Of a stretch of 36,866 nt of DNA, positions 8,461-16,556 are shown in pieces (positions within the stretch are counted from its first letter, which is position 1; each line of letters starts with the position of its first letter). The DNA lies in the NCBI GenBank assembly GCA_937926545.1, contig CALAZW010000064.1:1-36866 (forward strand). Reading direction: 5' to 3'. The notes beneath the pieces are model-generated. The model worked only from the letters and a program-made list of their open reading frames with translations. It did no database searches and was not told the DNA's origin. Made by a program: the position numbers and the translations under genes. This stretch comes from an uncultured Helcococcus sp. (GTDB lineage: Bacteria; Bacillota; Clostridia; Tissierellales; Peptoniphilaceae).

Positions 8461-10044
8461 ATGACTCAGAACACAAGAGACTATTTATTGGAGAAAATAA
8501 AAAAAAGGTATTTGGATGGACTTTATATTATTGATATTAATGATATTTTAGATGAAAATATTTCTAAAGAGGATGTTATAGAGATATTGGAAGATGAAGA
8601 TTTTCAAGATATATTATTTTCCCTAGATACAAATGAAGGGGAGAAACTATATAAGGTAAAATTTGGTTTTAGAGGCCAAAATATCTTTGATATTATGGAT
8701 AAGGAGCCTTACGGGCTAGAAGATATTTTCTGTAATATAACAATAAAGATTATAGAGGAAAGAGAGTTGGAGGTACCTACCAATAAGGTTTTTATAAATT
8801 TTAACTCCCTTTTTGTCCTAAGTATGTTTTCTTCTAAAGAAAACAAGTTAACAGTAACAGAGATAAACAATTATTTAATACAATTTAACCTACCCTACCA
8901 TAAAAATGTTAATACTTTGAAAAACTTTTTATTGGACTATATTGAATACATGAACTACCTGGACCAGATGACTCAAAATATCTATTATGAGAAATCAGGA
9001 GACACCAGTAGTGATTATTATTCTAGAATAGATAGCTATAGGGGAATAGAATACGAAGGTGAGCAGGTCTTTTACAATCACGGCTTTGTAGTCAAGGCTG
9101 AGGAAGAGGATAATAGACTGGTATTTTATTCAGAGACAGCCATATCTGATAGGGAGGCTATTTTAATTAAAAATAGTGTCTTGACAAATCAATTTGTAAA
9201 TCCTGAGGATATGAGAAAACTCATGAAAAAAATTGATTGTATTTTAACTAAAAACAACTTAATCAGTTTGGATCCTAAGATAAAAAATGAAAGGGATTTG
9301 GAATTGGAAAAGTTATTAAATTCTTTCTCAACCGATAGAAACCTACAAAACAATATGTATAAATTAGAAAAATACGTGAATAGAAGGCAGATTTGCCAGG
9401 TGGATATAAAGATGGATTTTGATGAACAGTCGAAGAAGATGGTTTTTTTACCCATCTATACCATAGCCAATAAGGGAAAGTACTATGTTATAGGGGTTGG
9501 AATCAACAAGGTAAGTTTAGTTAATGAAATATATGAAAAGGCTCAAGTCCAACATATTAGGATGGACTTGATAGAGGAAGTAAAGGGCATAGAGGCCTAT
9601 AGTGAAGAGTTGAGAAAAAAACTGCAAGAACTAAGGTCTAAGGAAATGTGGCAGGAAAAGATAGCCACTATAACAAGATTTTGTCCGATTACATATAAGA
9701 GGATATACTCATATATGATTCCCGATGATAAGTTTGTATTAGCATCAATAAAGGTGTCATCTAATTTAATGGCACAAATATGTATAGATGAATTTGGAAC
9801 AGATTTGCAAATAGACTTTAGGAATGATGAAATTTTTGTGGGAAATATACTTTCTACAGAAAAGAATTTATTTACCTTCCTAAAATCTTATACCCCAGGC
9901 CTGGGCTTTGAGTGGGTAAAGATTGACAAGGTAAATGTATATGATATTGAAAATAAAGAAATAAAAGAAGACATAACAGAAGAATCCATTAGGCTTATAA
10001 TGGACAGTTACTATAATGGTATTAAGGTATATACTAGATTTTAG
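8461..10044 (+). CDS. Uncharacterised protein, possibly WYL-domain-like
   Basis: This 527-residue, mostly acidic cytoplasmic protein was not recognised with certainty. The segment at about residues 335-375 (FLPIYTIANKGKYYVIGVG followed by a basic/hydrophobic strand IRMDLIEEV) looks like the core of a WYL ligand-binding domain. The C-terminal GFEWVKI plus a Tyr/Arg tail would fit the WCX extension. No clear N-terminal winged helix could be picked out, although LTVTEINNYLI at about residue 140 could be one. The ATG at 8461 is preferred to that at 8446 because GAAGGATGG lies at proper spacing before it. The stop sits in the ribosome binding region of the next gene, so they are co-transcribed. 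It takes the place usually held by whiA after yvcK. Confidence 0.55.
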   Translation: MTQNTRDYLLEKIKKRYLDGLYIIDINDILDENISKEDVIEILEDEDFQDILFSLDTNEGEKLYKVKFGFRGQNIFDIMDKEPYGLEDIFCNITIKIIEERELEVPTNKVFINFNSLFVLSMFSSKENKLTVTEINNYLIQFNLPYHKNVNTLKNFLLDYIEYMNYLDQMTQNIYYEKSGDTSSDYYSRIDSYRGIEYEGEQVFYNHGFVVKAEEEDNRLVFYSETAISDREAILIKNSVLTNQFVNPEDMRKLMKKIDCILTKNNLISLDPKIKNERDLELEKLLNSFSTDRNLQNNMYKLEKYVNRRQICQVDIKMDFDEQSKKMVFLPIYTIANKGKYYVIGVGINKVSLVNEIYEKAQVQHIRMDLIEEVKGIEAYSEELRKKLQELRSKEMWQEKIATITRFCPITYKRIYSYMIPDDKFVLASIKVSSNLMAQICIDEFGTDLQIDFRNDEIFVGNILSTEKNLFTFLKSYTPGLGFEWVKIDKVNVYDIENKEIKEDITEESIRLIMDSYYNGIKVYTRF

Positions 10045-10051
10045 GTGGCAT

Positions 10052-10954
10052 ATGAAAATAGATAAATTATTAGACGTTACAGACAATCATAAAATAGCAA
10101 TCTATAGAAGGGGGAATCCTCAAGGGAAAAGGGTTATTTTTCTTCATGGTGGGCCAGGTGGGTCTATCAGTGAAAAAAGCTTTGATTTCTTTGACCTGGA
10201 TAAATGGGACGTATACGCCTTTGATCAAAGGGGATGTGGTCAAAGCGAACCCTTTGCCAGCCTGGAAAACAACACAGTTTTTCATTCCATTGAAGACATG
10301 GAGGCTATTAGAAAGTACTATGAAATAGATAGTTGGACAGTTTTTGGAGGTAGCTATGGCTCAACCTTAGCCTTGGTTTACGGGATTCACTATCCTAAAA
10401 GGGTTGAAGCTCTTGTTTTAAGAGGCATATTCTTGGGGAGAAAGGAAGATATAGCCTGGCTTTATCAAGATGGGGCATCTTATTTTTACCCTGAAGTATT
10501 TGAAACATTTAGAAGTTTTATAGATGAGGAGCAAAGAGATGACCTGGTAAAGGCTTATTATGAAATTTTTCTAGCCGATGGTGATAAAAAATATCAGGCT
10601 GCAAAAATTTGGGCAGACTGGGAAAACTCCATAGTAAACTTAGTGGCAAAACCATTGGCCAGTAAAGAAGTAACAGATGATGATATTAGTTTGGCCTTGT
10701 TGGAGTGCCATTATTTTGCCAATCAAATGCATTGGACAGATGATAATTATATTCTAAATAGAATAGATAAAATAAAAGAAATACCGACCTATATTGTCCA
10801 TGGTAGATATGATGTGGATTGCAGGCCTATAGGGGCCTATGACTTGGCAAGAAAACTTGATAAGGTCCATCTTTATATTACTGACAAGGCAGGTCATAGC
10901 CCGTATGAAGAGACCTCATTTAAGAAATTAGTAGAAATAATGAATAGTCTGTAG
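10052..10954 (+). CDS. pip: Proline iminopeptidase (alpha/beta hydrolase, S33)
   Basis: This 300-residue cytoplasmic serine peptidase should release N-terminal proline from peptides. It shows the S33 hallmarks: HGGPGG at residues 32-37 (oxyanion hole), FDQRGCGQS, the nucleophile elbow GGSYGS with Ser101, an acid in GRYDVDCRP, and the histidine in KAGHSPYEE. Length matches the family. The start at 10052 follows AGGTGG, which overlaps the end of the preceding gene; the longer frame from 10016 lies inside that gene and has no ribosome binding site. The gene after it begins 6 nt beyond its stop, with GGAGG spanning the junction. Confidence 0.88.
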   Translation: MKIDKLLDVTDNHKIAIYRRGNPQGKRVIFLHGGPGGSISEKSFDFFDLDKWDVYAFDQRGCGQSEPFASLENNTVFHSIEDMEAIRKYYEIDSWTVFGGSYGSTLALVYGIHYPKRVEALVLRGIFLGRKEDIAWLYQDGASYFYPEVFETFRSFIDEEQRDDLVKAYYEIFLADGDKKYQAAKIWADWENSIVNLVAKPLASKEVTDDDISLALLECHYFANQMHWTDDNYILNRIDKIKEIPTYIVHGRYDVDCRPIGAYDLARKLDKVHLYITDKAGHSPYEETSFKKLVEIMNSL

Positions 10955-10960
10955 GAGGAT

Positions 10961-11386
10961 ATGATGGAATATAGAAGATTTGATGATTATATAGTTGTTA
11001 GAATGGATAAAGGAGATGGGGTAATAAGATTTCTAACCAAGGTCTTGGATAAGGAAGATGTCCAATTGGCTAAAATATCCGGTATAGGGGCTACTGATAA
11101 TGTTAGAATAGGTTTTTTTGATGAAAAATCAAAAAATTACAATGTTAAAAGATATACTGAAAGCTTTGAAATAACATCTATCCAGGGAAATGCTTCTAGA
11201 AAGGATGGGGAAGTTTATACCCATCTACACATTAGTTTGGCATCTAAGGACAATAAGATGATAGGCGGACATTTGGATGCATGTATTATTTCAGTTACAG
11301 GAGAGTTTATTATAGACATCATCAAGGGTGATGCCAACAGGAAAATGAGTGAAGAAATAGGTATAAATCTAATTGATTTTGATTAG
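10961..11386 (+). CDS. PPC/DUF296-domain DNA-binding-like protein
   Basis: The 141-residue protein matches the PPC (DUF296) family. It has RMDKGDGVIRFLTKVL near the N terminus, ISGIGATDNVRIGFFD, a central HLHISLASKD strand, and GGHLDACIISVTGEFII, where the conserved His pattern of the family lies. Bacterial members are small trimeric proteins of uncertain function; plant homologues carry AT-hooks, which are absent here. GTAGGAGG precedes the start, and a second ATG lies directly after the first. It is the last gene of the yvcK run. No good terminator hairpin was found after it. Confidence 0.8.
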   Translation: MMEYRRFDDYIVVRMDKGDGVIRFLTKVLDKEDVQLAKISGIGATDNVRIGFFDEKSKNYNVKRYTESFEITSIQGNASRKDGEVYTHLHISLASKDNKMIGGHLDACIISVTGEFIIDIIKGDANRKMSEEIGINLIDFD

Positions 11387-11420
11387 ATAAGGCTTGTTTT
11401 TTCGATAAAATTATTATTTA

Positions 11421-11429
11421 TGTTATAAT
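11421..11429 (+). promoter_or_regulatory. Extended -10 promoter
   Basis: TGTTATAAT is an extended -10 element 26 nt before the next start codon. A poor -35 candidate, TTCGAT, lies 17 nt upstream of TATAAT. Confidence 0.5.
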
Positions 11430-11455
11430 AAATAAATGATAATTGGAGGTAGGAA

Positions 11456-12127
11456 ATGAAACCACTAAAACTATTTAATTTTAGAGATTTTTATAAAAAC
11501 TTAATATATATCGAGGATAAGGAAACTCTTGAAATATTGACCAGGGGCTATGGTGTAAAGGCCAGAGGAGACGAAACAGGGCTTTTATGCTATGGTTATA
11601 TGGACCACGATAAGGGCATGAGTTTTAATGTTTTATCATTGGTTAATTACCAGGGAACTGAAATTGATGAAGATGGAAATGAAAAAAGCAAGATGGCTTT
11701 TAATGATGGTCCCTTGGAAAAAAATATCAATCATACCCTAAGACTAGATGACTTATTTAATCTAAATGGAGATATTCCAAAGCTTGATCCAGACGACATG
11801 GCAAGATATGTCAATAGGGCAGTCAAGGTAAATGAGTTAAATATGGTAACAGAAGATCTTGAAGCTGTTAGATATCAAATACAATTGGATCCCTTTAGAC
11901 ACTTTATTTATGGAGATGATTTAGAGGCCTATGTTTTTGATGCAAGTAATAAAAAATTAGAAGGAATATGGGTTAGATCTATGGCCTTGACTGATAGGGG
12001 AGTAGTAGGAAAACTTATAACAGAAGTAAGTGATGACTTTGGCCTTAAGTTAAATGACGAAATAGCCCTACAATTATACCAAGTAGATGGTAGTATTAGA
12101 CTTATGAAAATTATAGGAGAAAATTAA
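11456..12127 (+). CDS. Hypothetical protein, 223 aa
   Basis: I do not recognise this protein. It is soluble, acidic and rich in Asp, with no signal peptide or membrane segment. The N terminus (KLFNFRDFYKNLIYI) and the internal PFRHFIYGDDLEAYVF look like parts of a compact beta-rich domain. It is preceded by TTGGAGG and a promoter-like extended -10, and followed closely by a terminator, so it stands as a single-gene unit between the yvcK run and the DUF1836-DegV pair. Confidence 0.65.
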   Translation: MKPLKLFNFRDFYKNLIYIEDKETLEILTRGYGVKARGDETGLLCYGYMDHDKGMSFNVLSLVNYQGTEIDEDGNEKSKMAFNDGPLEKNINHTLRLDDLFNLNGDIPKLDPDDMARYVNRAVKVNELNMVTEDLEAVRYQIQLDPFRHFIYGDDLEAYVFDASNKKLEGIWVRSMALTDRGVVGKLITEVSDDFGLKLNDEIALQLYQVDGSIRLMKIIGEN

Positions 12128-12149
12128 GAGCGTTAGCTCTTTTTTTTTA
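12126..12149 (+). terminator. Rho-independent terminator
   Basis: Stem AAGAGC/GCTCTT with loop GTTA is followed by a long T run. Confidence 0.8.
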
Positions 12150-12152
12150 TAC

Positions 12153-12180
12153 TTGTTAAATCTTTAAAAACATGTATAAT
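12153..12180 (+). promoter_or_regulatory. Promoter of the DUF1836-DegV operon
   Basis: TTGTTA at 12153-12158 and TATAAT at 12175-12180 are 16 nt apart. A dyad, ATGGTT-TTCAT-AACCAT, starts at 12179, overlapping the -10 box and the likely start site. It could be an operator. Confidence 0.65.
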
Positions 12181-12211
12181 GGTTTTCATAACCATATGAA
12201 AGGAGCTATAA

Positions 12212-12706
12212 ATGGATTTTACTTATAAATTACCTTCATGGGACCAATTACCCAGTGTGGATTTATATTTAGAGCAAGTCCTAGGCTACATAAGACAAAG
12301 TTTAAGACCTATCTGCCTAAACTCCACAATCATAACTAAAAATATGATTCAAAATTATGTTAAAAAAGGTTTTATAGACAATCCTATAAAAAAGAAGTAT
12401 AAGAGAGAAGCTGTAGCTAAATTGATCGTTATTAGTCTAGCCAAATATGTAATGGAAATTGGTGAAATAGATAAGGGGATCAATCAATTATTAGATCACA
12501 AGGATATGGAAAAGGGCTATAATGCCTTTGTTGAAAGCCTATATAGTAATTTCTTAGACATAGAAGAGAATATTAAAAGGCAGGAAAAATATTATTTTAA
12601 AGAAAAAACTATAGATAGTGACTACATATCTATAGAAATATTGTGCAAGACAATAGCGGGAAAGCTTCTATTAAAAATGATGATAGAAGGCGGGGAGGAA
12701 AAATGA
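12212..12706 (+). CDS. DUF1836-domain protein
   Basis: This 164-residue protein carries the DUF1836 signature: LPSWDQLPSVDLYLEQVL at the N terminus, ITKNMIQNYVKKGFIDNP, then KKKYKREAVAKLIVIS. The NYVKxGxIxxPxxKKYxR pattern resembles a MerR-like DNA-binding turn, so a regulatory role is possible. It often lies beside degV-type genes in Firmicutes; here it overlaps the next gene by 4 nt (ATGA), which implies coupled translation. AAAGGAG precedes the ATG. The dyad at the promoter might be its own binding site; that is inference. Confidence 0.8.
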   Translation: MDFTYKLPSWDQLPSVDLYLEQVLGYIRQSLRPICLNSTIITKNMIQNYVKKGFIDNPIKKKYKREAVAKLIVISLAKYVMEIGEIDKGINQLLDHKDMEKGYNAFVESLYSNFLDIEENIKRQEKYYFKEKTIDSDYISIEILCKTIAGKLLLKMMIEGGEEK

Positions 12707-13551
12707 GTAAAATAGCTATAGCAGTAGATACTGCATCAAATATAAGTTTAGAAAAGGCAAGGGAAGAGGGACTTTATCTTTTACCTTTTGCCATTAATAT
12801 GGGAGACGACACTCTTTTAGACTTGATAGAAATAAGTCCTAAGGAATTATATGAAGGTATGGACAAGGTCCTACTTAGAACAGGGGTTCCAGGTCCTGCC
12901 TATGTGGAAGACTTCTTAAAGGATATTCTAAAGGACCATGATGAGATAATTTTTATAACCATATCAGATCAATTAAGTGGTATGTACAATCTACTTAGTC
13001 TGGTAGCAAAAGAATTATCTGATAAAATTCACATAGTGGATACTAGGGCTGTTGGCATGACCAATGCCTTTATAGCAATAAAGGCTAAGGAGATGGTAGA
13101 TGCAGGCAAGACTAGTAAGGAAATCATAACCTATGTGGAAAGTCTTTTGGATGAAACCAAAAGTTATGTATTATTAGACACCCTACACTACTTGATGAAG
13201 GGTGGAAGAATTAGTAAATTAAATGCTGCCTTAGGTGGTTTTATAAGAGTTAAGCCTCTTTTGGAAGTTAAGGATGGAGCTTTAAATATAGTGTCCAAAG
13301 AAAGGGGAACTGCTAGAGCCAGAAAGGCATTTTTAGCCAGACTAATAGAAGACTTAGAAGGCCTAGAAGGAAGTTCTTACTGTATTGGTCTTTACCACAG
13401 TAATAATCAAGAGGCCTGTGATAAATTAAAAGCTGAATTACAAGACTATATAGATGGGGCAGATATATACTTAGAAGAGCAGTTAACATCTGTTTTGGGT
13501 GTTCATGCTGGTCCAGATAGCGTGGGAGCATCTATTGTAAAATTAAAATAG
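12703..13551 (+). CDS. DegV-family fatty-acid-binding protein
   Basis: This 282-residue protein is a DegV/FakB-type fatty-acid carrier. It has IAIAVDTASNIS at the N terminus, the RTGVPGPAYVEDF loop in place of the usual T-S-QPSP motif, FITISDQLSGMYN, VDTRAVGMTNAF, LHYLMKGGRIS and the C-terminal HAGPDSVGASIV. FakB proteins present fatty acids to the kinase FakA for phospholipid synthesis; no fakA is in this window. The ATG at 12703 is chosen because GGGGAGG lies just upstream and it overlaps the preceding stop (ATGA). The longer frame from 12643 lies within the DUF1836 gene. plsY, another phospholipid-entry gene, is 4 kb away. Confidence 0.9.
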   Translation: MSKIAIAVDTASNISLEKAREEGLYLLPFAINMGDDTLLDLIEISPKELYEGMDKVLLRTGVPGPAYVEDFLKDILKDHDEIIFITISDQLSGMYNLLSLVAKELSDKIHIVDTRAVGMTNAFIAIKAKEMVDAGKTSKEIITYVESLLDETKSYVLLDTLHYLMKGGRISKLNAALGGFIRVKPLLEVKDGALNIVSKERGTARARKAFLARLIEDLEGLEGSSYCIGLYHSNNQEACDKLKAELQDYIDGADIYLEEQLTSVLGVHAGPDSVGASIVKLK

Positions 13552-13573
13552 AAGGCATTTAGTCTTCTATTTT
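13545..13573. terminator. Bidirectional terminator between degV and the thioesterase gene
   Basis: AAAATAGAAG (13545-13554) pairs with CTTCTATTTT (13564-13573) across a 9-nt loop. T runs flank both sides. It overlaps the stop codons of both converging genes. Confidence 0.85.
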
Positions 13574-13984
13574 TTCTAAAACAAACATGGTGAAAGTTCC
13601 AGTTGCTATTAAGTTATCTTCTTCATCAGTAGCATCCACATTTACAACAATGGTAGTTCTACCGTGATGGATTATTTCTGGTTTGGCATATAGATGGCCA
13701 TTGGATAAACCCTTGATAAAATTAATGCTGGAGTTTAAGGTTACTACCTTATAGCCTAGGGTTGAAGCTGCAGTTCCCGCACAAGTATCCATTAAAGTAA
13801 AGATTATACCTCCGTGGATATTGCCATGGGGATTTTTAGATAAATCATTAACTGGCGTTCTGGCCAAAATATATCCCTTACCCGCTTCTACAATTTCCAA
13901 ATTATTCATACAAAGAGTTTTGCTAACCTGGCTTAATAGCTCCCTAGTATTTTCACTTAAATCATCTCTAAATTTTGTTTTCAT
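13559..13984 (-). CDS. PaaI-type hotdog-fold thioesterase
   Basis: This 141-residue protein has the PaaI hotdog pattern NPHGNIHGGIIFTLMDTCAG, where the HGG and the Asp of LMD line the active site. The following strands SINFIKGL and TTIVVNVDATDEEDNLIATGTF complete the hotdog fold. It should hydrolyse an acyl- or aryl-CoA thioester; the substrate cannot be read from sequence. AGAGGTGAT precedes the start on the minus strand. It converges on degV and shares its terminator. Its promoter is divergent from the methylase-like gene. Confidence 0.85.
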   Translation of the reverse strand: MKTKFRDDLSENTRELLSQVSKTLCMNNLEIVEAGKGYILARTPVNDLSKNPHGNIHGGIIFTLMDTCAGTAASTLGYKVVTLNSSINFIKGLSNGHLYAKPEIIHHGRTTIVVNVDATDEEDNLIATGTFTMFVLEKIED

Positions 13985-14008
13985 ATATCACCTCTAAAAT
14001 ATAATAAG

Positions 14009-14037
14009 ATTCTATAATATAAGTGAAGATATTACAA
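14009..14037 (-). promoter_or_regulatory. Promoter of the thioesterase gene
   Basis: On the minus strand TTGTAA (14037-14032) and TAGAAT (14014-14009) are 17 nt apart, just before the gene. Confidence 0.6.
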
Positions 14038-14132
14038 ATTTTAATTATATTTAATAAAACCATAAAAAAAATGAATAAATAATGAAGTTTTATGTGAAAA
14101 GGTTTACAATAACTTTAAGGATGGAGGATTTT

Positions 14133-15857
14133 ATGGAAAAAACTGATTTTATAAAATTAAAGAAACTTAGTCACATTGAGTATAAGGAAGATTTATTTAG
14201 GGAGATAAAAAGATATAACCATGATAATGTTTATCACAGGTCTTTAATAATCTCAGCCCTAATCCACACTATGAAAAAATATGATTTTACTAATTTGGAT
14301 CAATTATATAGTTATGTAATGGATAGGGAGCTAGAAGAAATCACCAAGGAAAAACTTTTAGAGGGAATAGAAAAATATGACAAGGAAATAAACAAATTAA
14401 TTAACAAGTATAGTATAGATGAGGTAAAATCTTATTTGTTTTTTGGTTACGATACAGTTTTTTCAAAAGTTCATGAAAACACCACACCAATAGGTATCAT
14501 AGATCTGGTAGTTGAGCTTTTGGAAATAGATGACGGCGATAGGATTATGAATCTATATTCTGGGATTGGAGATTTCATATTGGAGGTTTATCAGGAAGGG
14601 GCTGATAATTCTTATTATGGAGTAGAGGATATAAAAAACAACTATATAGTATCCAGCTTGAGAAAATACATTTTAAATATGGATGTGGAATACTTATTGG
14701 AAGATCCCTTAAGACTTCAATACAATCAAAAGTATGATAAGATATTTTCCAACTATCCATTAAATGGAAACTATACCCAGGTCTATTCCCAGGTAAATAG
14801 AAGACTGGAAAGATATAAAATTTTATTAAATCAAAAGAGAAATGTATCAGCCGACTGGATTTATAACCTGGCTATTATGGATGCTCTTTCAGATGAGGGA
14901 AGGGCCATTGTTGTAATGTCAAACTCAGGTATTTGGAATGACTCTGACAGGGAGGTAAGAAGGTTTTTTATAGAAAACGGTTTTGTAGAAGGTGTTATAA
15001 CCCTGCCAGAAAAACTTTATAGTATGTATAATATGCCAGTGAGTTTACTTATTCTTAGTCATGGTAATGACAAACTTAGACTTTTGGATGCTGGAGAAAT
15101 ATTTACAGCTGAAAGAAGGCTAAATGTTCTTAACAACAAGGATGTGGAAGAAATAATTTTTAATTACTACAATGAAACTAGTTTAAGTACAGTTATGGAT
15201 TACGAATATATAGATAGTGATTATAACCTTTCACCAAGGGCCTACATAAATCAAAGTGAGGCAAGAACAGGTGATATTAAAATTGATAGTTTAATAACCT
15301 CCATTAAGAGGGGGGCTTCTATAACATCGAGAGAAATTGATGAACTTTCAACAGGAAGGGATAGTAAGCATAAGTACCTTATGATCCAAAATATAAATGA
15401 TGGTTTAATAGACGATAAACTTTTAAATTTAACCAGAATAGATGAAGAGTATAGTAAGTTTATTATCGAAGAAAATGATATACTCCTATCTAAAAATGGT
15501 AGTCCTTTTAAGGTTGCTCTAGCAGAAAATATTAAGGACAAGAAGATTTTAGCAAATGGAAATCTTTATATAATCAAGGTTGATAAGACCAAGGCCCAGG
15601 CCCACTATATAAAGGCCTATTTGGAAAGTGACGAAGGTCAGAAAAGACTGGAAGATTTGTCCAAGGGTTCATCTATAAAAAATATTAGTATGAAGGATTT
15701 TAAAGGTCTTTATATACCCAAGTTAAGCTTGGAAGATCAGGAGCTTTTTGTGGAAGAATATATAAGGACAAATAAGGAAATAGTTCGCTTAAAGAGAAAA
15801 CTCGCAGAAAAATTGGATAATAGAAATGATTTAATAGATAAATATGTACAATTCTAA
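14133..15857 (+). CDS. Orphan type I methylase-like protein fused to a specificity-type domain; catalytic motifs degenerate
   Basis: This 574-residue protein has the layout of a type I HsdM core (about 1-380) joined to one HsdS-like target-recognition half (about 390-574). The SAM-binding motif I, normally D-P-x-C-G-x-G-G-F, reads NLYSGIGDF at 140-148. The catalytic N-P-P-[FY] reads NYPL at 207-210. Downstream methylase features are recognisable: EGRAIVVMSNSGIW, FIENGFVEGVITLPEKLY and MPVSLLILS. The second part shows DILLSKNGSPFKVAL, a KGSSIKNISMKDFKGLYIP exit region and a C-terminal coiled helix, as in HsdS proteins. No HsdR or other restriction gene is nearby. The start at 14133 follows GGAGGA; an upstream ATG at 14082 has none. 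It is probably not an active N6-adenine methylase as written. Confidence 0.75.
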   Translation: MEKTDFIKLKKLSHIEYKEDLFREIKRYNHDNVYHRSLIISALIHTMKKYDFTNLDQLYSYVMDRELEEITKEKLLEGIEKYDKEINKLINKYSIDEVKSYLFFGYDTVFSKVHENTTPIGIIDLVVELLEIDDGDRIMNLYSGIGDFILEVYQEGADNSYYGVEDIKNNYIVSSLRKYILNMDVEYLLEDPLRLQYNQKYDKIFSNYPLNGNYTQVYSQVNRRLERYKILLNQKRNVSADWIYNLAIMDALSDEGRAIVVMSNSGIWNDSDREVRRFFIENGFVEGVITLPEKLYSMYNMPVSLLILSHGNDKLRLLDAGEIFTAERRLNVLNNKDVEEIIFNYYNETSLSTVMDYEYIDSDYNLSPRAYINQSEARTGDIKIDSLITSIKRGASITSREIDELSTGRDSKHKYLMIQNINDGLIDDKLLNLTRIDEEYSKFIIEENDILLSKNGSPFKVALAENIKDKKILANGNLYIIKVDKTKAQAHYIKAYLESDEGQKRLEDLSKGSSIKNISMKDFKGLYIPKLSLEDQELFVEEYIRTNKEIVRLKRKLAEKLDNRNDLIDKYVQF

Positions 15858-15928
15858 CTATTTTGTAGCTTAATTTATTTATAGGCTAAGATACTATATA
15901 ATTAAGAAAAAGATATAAGGAGTTGTTT

Positions 15929-16174
15929 ATGATACTAGTAGCAGGATTACTTGGAATATTATTGCTAGTTGGACTACTTAAAATCCTTTCAGTTTCAGTT
16001 AAGGTAATTAGTAAGTTGGTAGTAAATAGTATTTCAGGAATAATATTATTATTAATATTTAATCTTGTTGGAAGCATTTTTTCCACAAGTTTAGAAATTA
16101 ATTTTGTAAATTCTTTGGTAGCAGGTTTCTTTGGAATACCTGGTGTAATTATTTTATTATTGTTAAACCTATAA
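15929..16174 (+). CDS. BofA-like small membrane protein
   Basis: This 81-residue protein consists of two long hydrophobic helices with a short polar turn. The sequence KLVVNSISGIILLLIFNLVG followed by FFGIPGVIILLLL matches the pro-sigma-K processing inhibitor BofA family, including the GIPGV motif. In Bacillus, BofA holds SpoIVFB inactive in the mother cell. No sporulation partner is in view, and the likely host group often does not sporulate, so another role is possible. The ATG at 15929 has AAGGAG 6 nt upstream; the alternative TTG at 15923 overlaps that site. Confidence 0.75.
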   Translation: MILVAGLLGILLLVGLLKILSVSVKVISKLVVNSISGIILLLIFNLVGSIFSTSLEINFVNSLVAGFFGIPGVIILLLLNL

Positions 16175-16244
16175 AATATTTTATATATGATTATAATCTA
16201 ATATATAGGGTAATAAATAATTAATAAAGAATAGGAGGATGAAT

Positions 16245-16511
16245 ATGGTAATTAATTATAAAGACAATTTATTTTATATAGGGGACTATGCAGATCCTGA
16301 TGGATACTTAAAGACAGGTTTAGTAGACGGGGTAATTAGCATGGATTCAACAGTTGTTAAAAAAGAATTTGGTGGTAGAGGATACGCTGCTGAGCTTACT
16401 AAGGCGGTTATTGAATATGCTAAAGAAGAAGGATACAAGATTAAGCCAGTTTGTTCTTACTCAGTAAGATATTTTGAAAAAAATCCAGAACTTAAGGATT
16501 TATTAGCTTAG
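16245..16511 (+). CDS. Short GNAT-family N-acetyltransferase (YjdJ-like)
   Basis: This 88-residue protein carries the acetyl-CoA-binding pattern of compact GNATs: STVVKKEFGGRGYAAELT, then AVIEYAKEEGYKIKPVCSYS and a YFEKNPELKDLL end. The R/G-x-x-G/A loop (GGRGYA) binds the CoA pyrophosphate. Family members of this size (about 90 residues) are common but rarely have known substrates. The ATG at 16245 is preferred, with GGAGG ending 6 nt before it; the ATG at 16239 touches the ribosome binding site. A terminator hairpin follows. Confidence 0.82.
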   Translation: MVINYKDNLFYIGDYADPDGYLKTGLVDGVISMDSTVVKKEFGGRGYAAELTKAVIEYAKEEGYKIKPVCSYSVRYFEKNPELKDLLA

Positions 16512-16515
16512 GAAA

Positions 16516-16545
16516 AAAGAAGTTAGTTTTACTAACTTCTTTCTT
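16516..16545 (+). terminator. Terminator hairpin after the short GNAT gene
   Basis: A 12-bp stem (AAAGAAGTTAGT and its complement) has a TTT loop. The T run after it is interrupted by C and A. It ends only about 12 nt before the next start codon. Confidence 0.7.
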
Positions 16546-16556
16546 ATTATTTAAAT

